Shown piece by piece: positions 27,152-35,409 of a stretch of DNA of 64,000 bases. The stretch spans positions 62,001 to 126,000 of the forward strand of contig NZ_JOHS01000029.1 of the NCBI RefSeq assembly GCF_000725625.1. The letters run 5' to 3'. A program made the translations under genes and the position numbers. The notes under the pieces were generated by a model, which made no database searches, was not told where the DNA came from, and saw only the letters and a program-made list of their open reading frames with translations. Within the stretch, counting starts at the first letter, position 1. The number at the start of each line of letters is the position of its first letter. This DNA comes from Streptomyces sp. NRRL F-6676. Lineage in GTDB: Bacteria; Actinomycetota; Actinomycetes; Streptomycetales; Streptomycetaceae.

Positions 27152-27380
27152 GGAACGGGACCCCTCGGGCGGTCGGTGCGCGGGCAGTTGTGGCGGCGGC
27201 GGTCGCCGACGGCGTTGTCGGTGGACGGAATGCTGCTGCGGTGGCCCCCAGCGTCGTGTCAACGTCTGTCAGCGGGTGTCCAGGGACGTTAAGTTACGCT
27301 GCTGTGGGGCACCCCGGCAGTGCTTTCGTGTGACGATCGTAGGCCCGGACGGACGGGTCGAATGCCAGGACGGTGGTAGT

Positions 27381-28175
27381 GTGCGCGCCTCTCTGATCCA
27401 GATCGGTGTAGACGAGGGCGAATCGGTCGAATCGCGCCGTGTCCGCGTCGCCACCCTCGTACGGGAACAGACGGGCGCCGATCTGGTCGTCCTGCCGGAG
27501 CTGTGGACCACCGGGGCCTTCGCCTACGAGGCGTTCGCCGCCGAGGCGGAACCGCTGCGCGGCCCGACGTACGAGGCGATGGCCCGGGCGGCGCGCGAGG
27601 CGGGCGTCTGGCTGCACGCGGGCTCGGTCCCCGAGCGCGGCCCCGAGGGGCGGCTGTACAACACCTCACTCGTCCTCTCCCCCTCCGGCGAGCTCGCCGC
27701 CGCCTACCGCAAGATCCACCGATTCGGCTTCGACAAGGGCGAGGCCGTGCTGATGGGAGCGGGCGACGAACTGGTGACCGTGGCGCTGCCGGAGACCACG
27801 ATCGGCGTGGCCACCTGCTACGACCTGCGGTTCCCCGAGCTGTTCCGCGGGCTCGTGCACGCCGGCGCCGAGACGCTGGTGATCCCGGCGGGCTGGCCGG
27901 AACGCCGCCGCTCCCACTGGACGCTGCTCGCCCGGGCCCGCGCCGTGGAGAACCAGTCCTTCGTCCTCGCGTGTGGAACGGCCGGGACGCATGCCGGGGT
28001 TCCGCAGGCGGGTCACTCGATCGTGGTGGATCCGTGGGGCGAGGTCCTGGCGGAGGCCGGACCGGACGAGGAGATCCTCACGGTGGAGTTCGACCCGGCG
28101 AAGGCGGCGAAGACGCGGGATGAGTTCCCGGCACTGAAGGACCGCGTCCTGGGCCTGACCCCGCCGGCCCGGTAG
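27381..28175 (+). CDS. Carbon-nitrogen hydrolase (nitrilase superfamily)
   Basis: 264 residues from GTG at 27381. The catalytic triad is complete: Glu in LVVLPELWTTG, Lys in YRKIHRFGFDKGE, Cys in VATCYDLRFPELFR. A second glutamate region RARAVENQSFVLAC follows. The length suits the Nit2/omega-amidase or deaminated-glutathione-amidase type rather than true nitrilases. It hydrolyses an amide, substrate unknown; an omega-amidase role in 2-oxoacid metabolism is possible. It is monocistronic and convergent with the LURP-one gene. Confidence 0.83.
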   Translation: MRASLIQIGVDEGESVESRRVRVATLVREQTGADLVVLPELWTTGAFAYEAFAAEAEPLRGPTYEAMARAAREAGVWLHAGSVPERGPEGRLYNTSLVLSPSGELAAAYRKIHRFGFDKGEAVLMGAGDELVTVALPETTIGVATCYDLRFPELFRGLVHAGAETLVIPAGWPERRRSHWTLLARARAVENQSFVLACGTAGTHAGVPQAGHSIVVDPWGEVLAEAGPDEEILTVEFDPAKAAKTRDEFPALKDRVLGLTPPAR

Positions 28176-28177
28176 CC

Positions 28178-28206
28178 CCCTCCCGCGCGCGGAGAAGTCG
28201 GGAGGG
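28178..28206. terminator. Bidirectional hairpin between convergent genes
   Basis: ccctcccg (28178-28185) pairs with cgggaggg (28199-28206) over a 13-base loop. It lies exactly between the stops of the nitrilase-family gene and the LURP-one gene. Confidence 0.65.
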
Positions 28207-28208
28207 CC

Positions 28209-28706
28209 TCAGTCCTCCCCCTCCCGCTCCTTCTCCGCGAGATGGATCACGCACACCGCCACCGCGATCAGCAGCGCCGGATCCGCGTCCTCGCGGACGA
28301 CGTCCACGCCGTACGTCTCCCGCAGGTGCAGCCACCGCCGCGAGATCACCGCCAGCAGCTCCCCGTCGTACTCGACGGCGAACTCCCGGTCGAGGATCTT
28401 GCCGCTGACGTCCAGCTCGCTCCCGTCGGCCAGCGCCACGCGGTAGTGGTTGCGCAGCAGCGACAGCCGCTTGCGGCGGATGGTGGCGAGTGGTTCGCCG
28501 GCCCGTTCGATCACCATCGTGTCGCGCAGCGCGAACATCTTCTGGTGGATGTCGATGAGGACGGTGCCGTGGGTGTCCTTCAGCTCGAAGGTGTCCCGCA
28601 GCCGCATCGCCTTGCCGTCGACGAGGAACGCCTTGGCGCCGTGCTCGTCCTCGATCCAGTAGTCGTCACCGATGCCGAGAAGCCGGTCGCGTACGAGGAA
28701 TCTCAT
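28209..28706 (-). CDS. LURP-one-related / scramblase-like family protein
   Basis: 165 residues. It starts MRFLVRDRLLGIGDDYWIEDEHGAKAFLVDGK and shows a Tubby-like beta-barrel pattern: AMRLRDTFELKDTHGTVLIDIHQKMFALRDTMVIERAGEPLATIRRKRLS, then FAVEYDGELLAVISRRWLHLRETYGVDV and a final hydrophobic helix LLIAVAVCVIHLAEK. That helix is the membrane-associating helix of the fold. The length and motif order match the bacterial LOR family. Biochemical function is unknown; lipid or membrane association is inferred from relatives. Confidence 0.78.
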   Translation of the reverse strand: MRFLVRDRLLGIGDDYWIEDEHGAKAFLVDGKAMRLRDTFELKDTHGTVLIDIHQKMFALRDTMVIERAGEPLATIRRKRLSLLRNHYRVALADGSELDVSGKILDREFAVEYDGELLAVISRRWLHLRETYGVDVVREDADPALLIAVAVCVIHLAEKEREGED

Positions 28707-28786
28707 GCTCTACGGCTTCCCCGGCGCCCCGCCCCGGAACGCCGCCAGTGGGCGGACGGGCCGGGTACGCCCGGGGTCATCCGGGG

Positions 28787-28795
28787 TTATCCACA
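28787..28795 (+). other. DnaA-box-like 9-mer TTATCCACA
   Basis: A perfect copy of the classical DnaA box TTATCCACA lies between the divergent LURP-one and thioredoxin-NHL genes, 41 bp before the latter's start codon. It may be chance or a DnaA binding site outside oriC. Confidence 0.4.
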
Positions 28796-28835
28796 GGCTC
28801 CGGGGCTTTCCGCGCGGTCGTGCCACCCTTGACGC

Positions 28836-30665
28836 ATGAGTGAGAGCACATCCCGGCGCGTCCGGGTCCGGGCCCCCGAGCTGGTCGGCAAGGGCGGCTG
28901 GCTGAACACGGGCGACACCCAGTACACCCTCGCCGACCTGCGGGGACGCATCGTCGTTCTGGATTTCTGGACCTTCTGCTGCATCAACTGCCTGCACGTC
29001 CTGGACGAGCTGCGGGAGCTGGAGGAGAAGCACCGGGACACGGTGGTGATCATCGGGGTGCACTCGCCGAAGTTCGTGCACGAGGCGGAGCACCAGGCGG
29101 TGGTGGACGCCGTGGAGCGGTACGGGGTGGAGCACCCGGTGCTCGACGACCCCGAGCTGGCCACGTGGAAGCAGTACGCGGTGCGGGCCTGGCCCACGCT
29201 GGTGGTGATCGACCCCGAGGGGTACGTCGTCGCCCAGCACGCCGGCGAGGGGCACGCGCACGCGATAGCGAAGCTGGTGGAGGAGCTGGAGGCCGAGCAC
29301 GCGGCCAAGGGCACCCTGCGCCGGGGCGACGGTCCGTACGTGGCGCCGGAGCCGGAGCCCACCACGCTCCGCTTCCCCGGCAAGGCGCTGCTGCTGCCGT
29401 CCGGGAATTTCCTGGTCAGCGACACCACCCGGCACCAGCTGGTGGAGCTGGCGGCGGACGGCGAGGGCGTGGTGCGGCGCATCGGCGCCGGCGTGCGCGG
29501 CTTCGCGGACGGCCCGGCCGACGCGGCGGCGTTCAGCGAGCCGCAGGGCCTGGCGCTGCTGGCGGACGGCGCGGTGGTCGTCGCCGACACCGTCAACCAC
29601 GCGCTGCGCCGCCTGGACGTGGCCACCGGCGAGGTGACGACGCTCGCGGGCACCGGCCGGCAGTGGTGGCAGGGCTCGCCCACCTCGGGCCCGGCGCGCG
29701 AGGTGGACCTGTCCTCGCCGTGGGACGTGGCCGTGTTCGGCGGCCGGGTGTGGATCGCGATGGCGGGTGTGCACCAGCTGTGGACGTACGACCCACAGGC
29801 GGGCACGGTCGGGGTCGCGGCGGGCACGACCAACGAGGGGCTGGTGGACGGGCCCGGTGCCGAGGCGTGGTTCGCCCAGCCCTCCGGCCTCGCGGCGACG
29901 GAGGAGCGGCTGTGGCTCGCCGACGCCGAGGCCTCCGCGCTGCGCTGGGTCGATGCCGAGGGCGCGGTCCACACGGCGGTCGGCACCGGTCTGTTCGACT
30001 TCGGCCACCGGGACGGGGCGGCGGACCAGGCCCTGCTCCAGCATCCGCTGGGGGTGACGGCGCTGCCGGACGGCTCGGTGGCGGTCAGCGACACCTACAA
30101 CCACGCGCTGCGCCGCTACGACCCGGCGACCGGCGAGGTCACCACGCTCGCCACGGATCTGCGCGAGCCCAGCGACGCGGTGGTCGTTGGCGAGGACATC
30201 GTGGTCGTGGAGTCGGCCCGGCACCGGCTGACCCGGCTGCGGCTGCCCGAGGAGGCGGTCCGGGTGGACGCGGTGGCGCACCGCACCCAGCGGGCGGCGA
30301 CGGAGGTGGCGTCCGGCGCGCTGCGCCTCGACGTGATCTTCCAGGCGCCGGCCGGCCAGAAGCTGGACACGCGCTACGGCCCGTCGACCAGGCTGCTGGT
30401 CTCCTCGACGCCGCCCGAGCTGCTGCGGGCGGGCGAGGGCGCGGGCACGGAGCTGGCCCGCACGCTGGAGCTGGACCCCTCCATACCCGAGGGCGTGCTG
30501 CACGTCTCGGCGATGGCCGCGTCCTGCGACGACGATTCCGCGAACGAGTACCCGGCGTGCCACGTCCACCAGCAGGACTGGGGCGTTCCGGTGCGCGTCA
30601 CCGAGGGCGGCGCGGACCGGCTGCCGCTGGTGCTGGCGGGGATGGACACCGCCGGGACCGGCTGA
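28836..30665 (+). CDS. NHL-repeat protein with N-terminal thioredoxin-like domain (NHLRC2-like)
   Basis: 609 residues. The N-terminal thioredoxin/TlpA fold (about 10-165) carries the redox motif LDFWTFCCINCLHVLDEL, a CCINC cluster as in animal NHLRC2, with the cis-proline in VRAWPTLVVIDPEG. No signal peptide is visible, so it is probably cytosolic. Residues about 180-470 are NHL beta-propeller blades with recurring units such as LLPSGNFLVSDTTRHQLVEL, GAVVVADTVNHALRRLDVATGEVTTLAGTG and GSVAVSDTYNHALRRYDPATGEVTTLATD. A C-terminal beta domain follows. The substrate is unknown. Confidence 0.85.
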   Translation: MSESTSRRVRVRAPELVGKGGWLNTGDTQYTLADLRGRIVVLDFWTFCCINCLHVLDELRELEEKHRDTVVIIGVHSPKFVHEAEHQAVVDAVERYGVEHPVLDDPELATWKQYAVRAWPTLVVIDPEGYVVAQHAGEGHAHAIAKLVEELEAEHAAKGTLRRGDGPYVAPEPEPTTLRFPGKALLLPSGNFLVSDTTRHQLVELAADGEGVVRRIGAGVRGFADGPADAAAFSEPQGLALLADGAVVVADTVNHALRRLDVATGEVTTLAGTGRQWWQGSPTSGPAREVDLSSPWDVAVFGGRVWIAMAGVHQLWTYDPQAGTVGVAAGTTNEGLVDGPGAEAWFAQPSGLAATEERLWLADAEASALRWVDAEGAVHTAVGTGLFDFGHRDGAADQALLQHPLGVTALPDGSVAVSDTYNHALRRYDPATGEVTTLATDLREPSDAVVVGEDIVVVESARHRLTRLRLPEEAVRVDAVAHRTQRAATEVASGALRLDVIFQAPAGQKLDTRYGPSTRLLVSSTPPELLRAGEGAGTELARTLELDPSIPEGVLHVSAMAASCDDDSANEYPACHVHQQDWGVPVRVTEGGADRLPLVLAGMDTAGTG

Positions 30666-30681
30666 GCGCCGCGAGCGGCGC
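30666..30681. terminator. Short hairpin after the NHL-thioredoxin gene
   Basis: gcgccg pairs with cggcgc across cgag, starting at the base after the stop codon; GC-rich sequence follows. Short, so only a possible terminator. Confidence 0.4.
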
Positions 30682-30720
30682 ACGCGGCGGGTGCGGCGGG
30701 CACGGGGGGCCCGGCGGCCG

Positions 30721-30978
30721 TCAGACCCCGTACCCGTCGCTGTAGCCGTCGCCGGTGTGATGGTGGTGGTGCCGTTCCTCCTCGACGACCGTCGTCGTGG
30801 GCGGCACCATGACGCGGCGGCGCCTGGCGATGCTGCTGAACGTGGTGACCCCGATCAGTCCGACGATCATGAAGATGAGTCCGACGAGGTCGAGGTTGAC
30901 ACCGTTCATGTGCCAGTCGGTCGCGAACGTGAGTATGGCCCCCACGGCGATGAGGATGATGCATCCGCCCAGGCCCAT
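30721..30978 (-). CDS. Small two-helix membrane protein with C-terminal His run (DUF6458-like)
   Basis: 85 residues: MGLGGCIILIAVGAILTFATDW, then VNLDLVGLIFMIVGLIGVTTFSSI, then a basic RRRR stop-transfer, and a soluble tail with HHHHHTGDGYSDGYGV. Two membrane helices with an N-out or hairpin topology are evident. This is a widespread actinobacterial small membrane protein of unknown function. The five-histidine run could bind metal. It is probably transcribed alone. Confidence 0.75.
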   Translation of the reverse strand: MGLGGCIILIAVGAILTFATDWHMNGVNLDLVGLIFMIVGLIGVTTFSSIARRRRVMVPPTTTVVEEERHHHHHTGDGYSDGYGV

Positions 30979-31049
30979 GAGATTGCCCTCCCTGTCGTGC
31001 CGGAATCTCCGGCCCCGTTCGGGTACCCCCGGGGCGCACCGGCATGCGG

Positions 31050-31104
31050 AACCCCGGCTCCCGCCCGCCGCGAGGGGGCGGAAACGGGAGCCGGTGGAGG
31101 GGTT
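31050..31104. terminator. Hairpin downstream of the M18 aminopeptidase gene
   Basis: aaccccggctcccg and cgggagccgg..ggggtt segments pair (core ggctcccg 31056-31063 with cgggagcc 31085-31092, outer aacccc with ggggtt). It lies between the aminopeptidase stop and the small membrane protein's start, read leftward. Confidence 0.5.
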
Positions 31105-31159
31105 CTGACGGGGCGTGGGGACGGGGCCTCGGGCCGGGCCCTGGGCCGGGCGCGGCGGC

Positions 31160-32482
31160 TCAGTCCTCCAGAAACGCCGTCAGGGCGCTTGCCAGCAGGT
31201 AGGGGTCGGCGGCGGCGCACAGTTCGCGGGCGCTGTGCATGGAGAGGATGGCGACGCCGATGTCCACGGTCCGGATGCCGTGGCGGGCGGCCGTGATGGG
31301 GCCGATGGTCGTGCCGCACGGCATGGAGTTGTTCGAGACGAAGGACTGGAAGGGGACGCCGGCCTTCTCGCAGGCCGCCGCGAACACGGCCCGGCCCGAA
31401 CCGTCGGTGGCGTAGCGGTTGTTGGCGTTGACCTTGAGGATCGGCCCGCCGCCGGCCCGGGGGTGGTGCGTGGGGTCGTGCCGCTCGGCGTAGTTGGGGT
31501 GGACGGCGTGGCCGACGTCGGAGGAGAGGCAGATCGTCGCGGCCAGGGCGCGCGCCCGGTCCTCGTAGGAGCCGCCCCGGGCGAGCACGGAGCGCTCCAG
31601 GACGGAGCCGAGCAGCGGTCCGTCGGCGCCGGTGTCGGACTGGGAGCCGGTCTCCTCGTGGTCGAAGGCGGCGAGGACGGGAATGGAGGTGAGGTTCTCC
31701 GGGGAGGCCGCGGCGGCGGTCAGCGCGGCGACGCCCGCGTGCACGGAGAGGAGGTTGTCCAGGCGGGGGGAGGCGAGCAGTTCGCGGTCGCGGCCGAGGT
31801 AGGCGGGCGGTTCCACGGGATGCGTCATCAGGTCCCAGCCGGTGACCTCGCCGGCGGAGAGCTCCAGCTCGTGCTCCAGGAAGGCGATCAGGTCGCCGTC
31901 GCGCACGTCGGTGCCGAGCCCCCACACGGGCTGGAGGTGGCGCTGCTTGTCGAGCTGGAGGCCGTCGGAGCTGACGGAACGGTCCAGGTGGATGGCGAGC
32001 TGGGGGACGCGCAGCAGCGGCCGGTCGACGTCGACGAGGCGGGTGGAGCCGTCCCGCAGGAAGACGCGTCCGGCGAGTCCCAGGTCGCGGTCGAGCCAGG
32101 AGTTCATCAGCGGGCCGCCGTAGATCTCGACGGCGATCTGCCGCCAGCCGTGCGCGCCGCTGTCGGGGAGCGGCTTGACCCGCAGGTTGGGGGAGTCGGT
32201 GTGGGCGCCGAGGATGCGGAAGGGGGTGTGGGGGGTGGCACCCTCGGGCACGTACCAGGCGATCAGCGCGCCGCCGCGCAGCACGTAACGGCCGCCGGTG
32301 CCGGCGGGGGACGCCGCCGGGGTCTCCGCGTCCCAGGCGTCCGTCTCGGCGACCTGCCGGAATCCGGCCTTCTCCAGCCGCTCGGCGGCGCTCGCCACCG
32401 CGTGGTACGGCGACGGGCTCGCCGTCACGAAGGACATCAGGTCGTCGGTGTGGCCGCGGTCGAAGCTGGGGGATGTGCGCAT
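31160..32482 (-). CDS. apeB: M18 family aminopeptidase (aspartyl aminopeptidase-like)
   Basis: 440 residues. Metal ligands of family M18 are visible: His in ILGAHTDSPNLRVKP, Asp in SPRLDNLLSVHAG, Glu-Glu in AAFDHEETGSQSDTGADG, Asp in SSDVGHAVHPNY, and the C-terminal His in SMHSARELCA. The VKVNANNRY-like segment reads ILKVNANNRYATDG. It removes N-terminal residues, often acidic, from peptides in the cytosol as a dodecamer (family knowledge). It starts at ATG 32480-32482. It is separated by a terminator from the acyl-CoA dehydrogenase upstream. Confidence 0.87.
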   Translation of the reverse strand: MRTSPSFDRGHTDDLMSFVTASPSPYHAVASAAERLEKAGFRQVAETDAWDAETPAASPAGTGGRYVLRGGALIAWYVPEGATPHTPFRILGAHTDSPNLRVKPLPDSGAHGWRQIAVEIYGGPLMNSWLDRDLGLAGRVFLRDGSTRLVDVDRPLLRVPQLAIHLDRSVSSDGLQLDKQRHLQPVWGLGTDVRDGDLIAFLEHELELSAGEVTGWDLMTHPVEPPAYLGRDRELLASPRLDNLLSVHAGVAALTAAAASPENLTSIPVLAAFDHEETGSQSDTGADGPLLGSVLERSVLARGGSYEDRARALAATICLSSDVGHAVHPNYAERHDPTHHPRAGGGPILKVNANNRYATDGSGRAVFAAACEKAGVPFQSFVSNNSMPCGTTIGPITAARHGIRTVDIGVAILSMHSARELCAAADPYLLASALTAFLED

Positions 32483-32505
32483 GGGTTCACCTTAACGACG
32501 GCGAA

Positions 32506-32536
32506 GGGCCCGCTCCCGGGGATCGGGAGCGGGCCC
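32506..32536. terminator. Hairpin terminator of the acyl-CoA dehydrogenase gene
   Basis: gggcccgctcccg (32506-32518) pairs perfectly with cgggagcgggccc (32524-32536) over gggat. It lies about 107 bp beyond the dehydrogenase stop (read leftward) and just before the aminopeptidase start. Confidence 0.75.
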
Positions 32537-32642
32537 TGGTGAGGACGGTGTGGAGGTCGGACAGGCCGGGCCGTGCGGACCCCGGACGGACCGGGGCGAA
32601 GTTACCCGCGTAGCGCGGTCGCCGCCTGCTGCGGACGGTCCG

Positions 32643-34469
32643 TCAGAAAGCGGACTCGTCCAGCTCCATGAGGTCCAGGTCGACGCCGGAGGCCAGCTTG
32701 CGGGCCAGGGTCACACCGGGCAGCACGTTGGCGGCGAAGAACTTCGCTGCCGCGATCTTGCCCTGGTAGAAGGCCCGGTCCCTGGCGGAGGCGGTCTCCA
32801 GCTTCTCGACGGCGACCGCGGCCCCCTTGAGCAGCAGATGGCCGACGATCACGTCGCCGGAGGCGAGCAGCAGGCGGGTGGTGTTGAGGCCCACCTTGTA
32901 GATGTTCCTGGTGTCCTGCTCGGTGGCGGCGAGGTCGGTGAGCATCAGGCCGACGACCGACTCCAGCTCGACGGCGGCCTTGGCCAGGTGCTCGCGGGCG
33001 CCCGCCAGCTCCTCGCCGCCGGTGCCCAGTTCCAGGAACTTCTTGATGTCCCCGGCGAGCGAGTTCAGCGCCGCGCCCTGGTTGCGGACGATCTTCCGGA
33101 AGAAGAAGTCCTGGCCCTGGATCGCGGTGGTGCCCTCGTACAGGGTGTCGATCTTGGCGTCGCGGATGTACTGCTCGATCGGGTACTCCTGGAGGAACCC
33201 GGAGCCGCCGAAGGTCTGGAGCGACTGGGCGAGCTGCTCGTAGCCCTTCTCGGAGCCGTAGCCCTTGACGATCGGCAGGAGCAGGTCGTTCAGGGCGTGC
33301 TCGGCGGTGGCGTCCTCGCCCTCGGCCTCCTTGACGGCGATCGCGTCCTGCACGGAGGCGGTGTACATGACCAGCGCGCGCATGCCCTCCGCGTACGCCT
33401 TCTGCGTCATGAGCGAGCGGCGGACGTCGGGGTGGTGGGTGATGGTGACCTTGGGCGCGGTCTTGTCCATGAAGTTGGCCAGGTCCGGGCCCTGCACGCG
33501 CTCCTTGGCGTACTCCAGCGCGTTGAGGTAGCCGGTGGAGAGCGTGGAGATCGCCTTCGTGCCGACCATCATGCGGGCGAACTCGATGATGCGGAACATC
33601 TGGCGGATGCCGTCGTGCTTGTCGCCGATCAGCCAGCCCTTGGCGGGGTGGCGGTCGCCGAAGGTCATCTCGCAGGTGTTGGACGCCTTCAGGCCCATCT
33701 TGTGCTCGACGTTGGTGGCGTAGACGCCGTTGCGCTCGCCCAGCTCGCCGGTCTCGAAGTCGAACAGGTACTTCGGGACGAGGAAGAGGGAGAGGCCCTT
33801 GGTGCCGGGGCCGGCGCCCTCGGGGCGGGCGAGGACGTAGTGGAGGATGTTCTCCTCCATGTCGTGCTCACCGGAGGTGATGAACCGCTTCACGCCCTCG
33901 ATGTGCCAGGAGCCGTCCTCCTGCTGGACCGCCCGGGTGCGGCCGGCGCCCACGTCCGAGCCGGCGTCCGGCTCGGTGAGGACCATGGTGGAGCCCCACT
34001 GCTTGTCGACGGCGATCTTGGCGAGCTTCTTCTGCTGCTCGGTGCCCTCCTCGAAGAGGATGCGGGCGAAGGCGGGACCGGAGGAGTACATCCAGATCGC
34101 CGGGTTGGCGCCGAGGATCAGCTCCGCGTAGGCCCAGATCAGGGACGGCGGGGCGGTGGTGCCGCCGATCTCCTCGGGCAGGCCGAGCCGCCAGTACTCG
34201 GAGTCCATGAAGGCGCGGTAGCTCTTCTTGAACGACTCGGGCAGGGGCGCGGTGTTGGTCTCCGGGTCGAAGACCGGGGGGTTGCGGTCGGCGTCGGCGA
34301 AGGACTCGGCGAGCTCGTTCTCCGCGAGGCGGGTCAGCTCCTCGAGGATGCTGCGGGCGGTGTCGGCGTCCATCTCCGCGAACGGGCCGGTCCCGTACAG
34401 CTTGTCGCGGCCGAGCACCTCGAAGAGGTTGAACTCGATGTCGCGGAGATTCGGCTTGTAGTGGCCCAT
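32643..34469 (-). CDS. Long-chain acyl-CoA dehydrogenase, FadE5/AcdB-like
   Basis: 608 residues, the long (about 600-residue) form rather than the 380-residue classical form. Visible motifs: N-terminal [23 protein letters not shown]/substrate region [21 protein letters not shown]; and [56 protein letters not shown] follows, with the catalytic glutamate in LYEGTTAIQ. An extra helical C-terminal domain follows. It catalyses the first step of beta-oxidation for long acyl-CoAs. A TACC-CGTC-GGTA dyad near 34550 in its upstream region may be a regulator site. A pirin gene lies about 1 kb away. Confidence 0.87.
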   Translation of the reverse strand: MGHYKPNLRDIEFNLFEVLGRDKLYGTGPFAEMDADTARSILEELTRLAENELAESFADADRNPPVFDPETNTAPLPESFKKSYRAFMDSEYWRLGLPEEIGGTTAPPSLIWAYAELILGANPAIWMYSSGPAFARILFEEGTEQQKKLAKIAVDKQWGSTMVLTEPDAGSDVGAGRTRAVQQEDGSWHIEGVKRFITSGEHDMEENILHYVLARPEGAGPGTKGLSLFLVPKYLFDFETGELGERNGVYATNVEHKMGLKASNTCEMTFGDRHPAKGWLIGDKHDGIRQMFRIIEFARMMVGTKAISTLSTGYLNALEYAKERVQGPDLANFMDKTAPKVTITHHPDVRRSLMTQKAYAEGMRALVMYTASVQDAIAVKEAEGEDATAEHALNDLLLPIVKGYGSEKGYEQLAQSLQTFGGSGFLQEYPIEQYIRDAKIDTLYEGTTAIQGQDFFFRKIVRNQGAALNSLAGDIKKFLELGTGGEELAGAREHLAKAAVELESVVGLMLTDLAATEQDTRNIYKVGLNTTRLLLASGDVIVGHLLLKGAAVAVEKLETASARDRAFYQGKIAAAKFFAANVLPGVTLARKLASGVDLDLMELDESAF

Positions 34470-34664
34470 GGCGACGGCTCCGTTGCGGGATCGGCGAGGT
34501 GCGGACTCCTCGCGGTTGCTTCACGTACCAATAAGTAGCTCCGATGATGCTACCCGTCGGTAATAAGAAGCAACCCCCGAACCCGTGGTGTGGCCGACCC
34601 CTCTCCGCCCGTTCCTGTCCGTTCCCCGGTTCGCGGGGCGGGGGCGCCCATTACGCTGTGGGGC

Positions 34665-35162
34665 ATGTACGGCTACCAGAACACCGGTGCGCAGCAGTAC
34701 GCCTCGCCGCAGGACATCCCGGGACCGATGCCGGGGGGCCAGATGTCCGGCGGTCAGATGCCCGGCGGCTACGGCCAGACGCCGCCGCTGTACCCCGAGC
34801 CGTCGCCGCCCTCGCTCGCCGAGGCGGTCCGCGCGTTCACCACCGGCCAGGTGACCGCCGAGGACTTCCAGCAGATCTTCGCCACGTCCAAGGTGTACTG
34901 CCCGCGCGGCGACAACCCCGGCTTCCTCGCGCTGCACAACACCCAGCAGCCCGTGATCCCGATGTTCACCTCGCTCAAGGAGCTGCGGCGGTACGCGGGC
35001 AAGGAGTCCAAGTACTTCGTGATCACCGGCGCCGAGGTGATCGACCTGCTGCCGACCGGGTACGGCTTCGTCCTCGACATGGAGGGCGAGCACCGGATGG
35101 TGTTCGACGCGAAGTCGGTCGAGCAGATGGTCGAGTTCGCGATGCGGCGGATGTATGGCTAG
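34665..35162 (+). CDS. SseB-domain protein
   Basis: 165 residues from ATG at 34665. The N-terminus is Gly/Gln/Pro/Met-rich (GPMPGGQMSGGQMPGGYGQ). From about residue 50 an SseB-type domain is seen: SLAEAVRAFTTGQVTAEDFQQIFATSKVYCPRGDNPGFLALHNTQQPVIPMFTSLKELRRYAGKESKYFVITGAEVIDLLPTGYGFVLDMEGEHRMVFDAKSVEQMVEFAMRRM. Function unknown; SseB domains occur in many Streptomyces proteins of undefined role. Its stop codon lies in the first unit of a 25-bp tandem repeat. It is divergent from the acyl-CoA dehydrogenase. Confidence 0.8.
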   Translation: MYGYQNTGAQQYASPQDIPGPMPGGQMSGGQMPGGYGQTPPLYPEPSPPSLAEAVRAFTTGQVTAEDFQQIFATSKVYCPRGDNPGFLALHNTQQPVIPMFTSLKELRRYAGKESKYFVITGAEVIDLLPTGYGFVLDMEGEHRMVFDAKSVEQMVEFAMRRMYG

Positions 35163-35294
35163 ACGCCATTGCCGCGCAGACGGCTAGACGCCATTGCCGC
35201 CCAGACGGCTGGACGCCATTGCCGCGCGGACGGCTGGACACCATTGCCGCGCGGGCGGCTGGGCGGTCTCGACGCCGTCACCGCGCGGGCGGCC
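35160..35294. repeat. 25-bp minisatellite starting at the SseB-gene stop
   Basis: Units beginning gacgccattgccgcgcagac occur at about 35162, 35187, 35212 and 35237 with a regular 25-bp step, then a degenerate fifth copy near 35271. The stop codon of the SseB-like gene is in the first unit (ggctag). The units differ from one another by one to three bases. No spacers, so not CRISPR. Confidence 0.9.
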
Positions 35295-35317
35295 GGCGGA
35301 TCGCCCCGAGAACACGG

Positions 35318-35345
35318 AGCCCGGAGGGAATGCCCTCCGGGCTTT
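35318..35345 (+). terminator. Intrinsic terminator of the SseB-like gene
   Basis: agcccggaggg (35318-35328) pairs perfectly with ccctccgggct (35333-35343) across aatg, followed by ttt. It lies beyond the 25-bp repeat array, so the array is inside the transcript. Confidence 0.8.
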
Positions 35346-35409
35346 CCGCGTTCCGGGTGGCAGGAAGTTCAACGTTCAACTAGACTTCGAGCACAAGGAG
35401 GTACCGACC

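Noticed and set aside
35160..35294. 25-bp direct repeats considered as a CRISPR array
   Set aside because: Units are head to tail without unique spacers and no cas genes are near.
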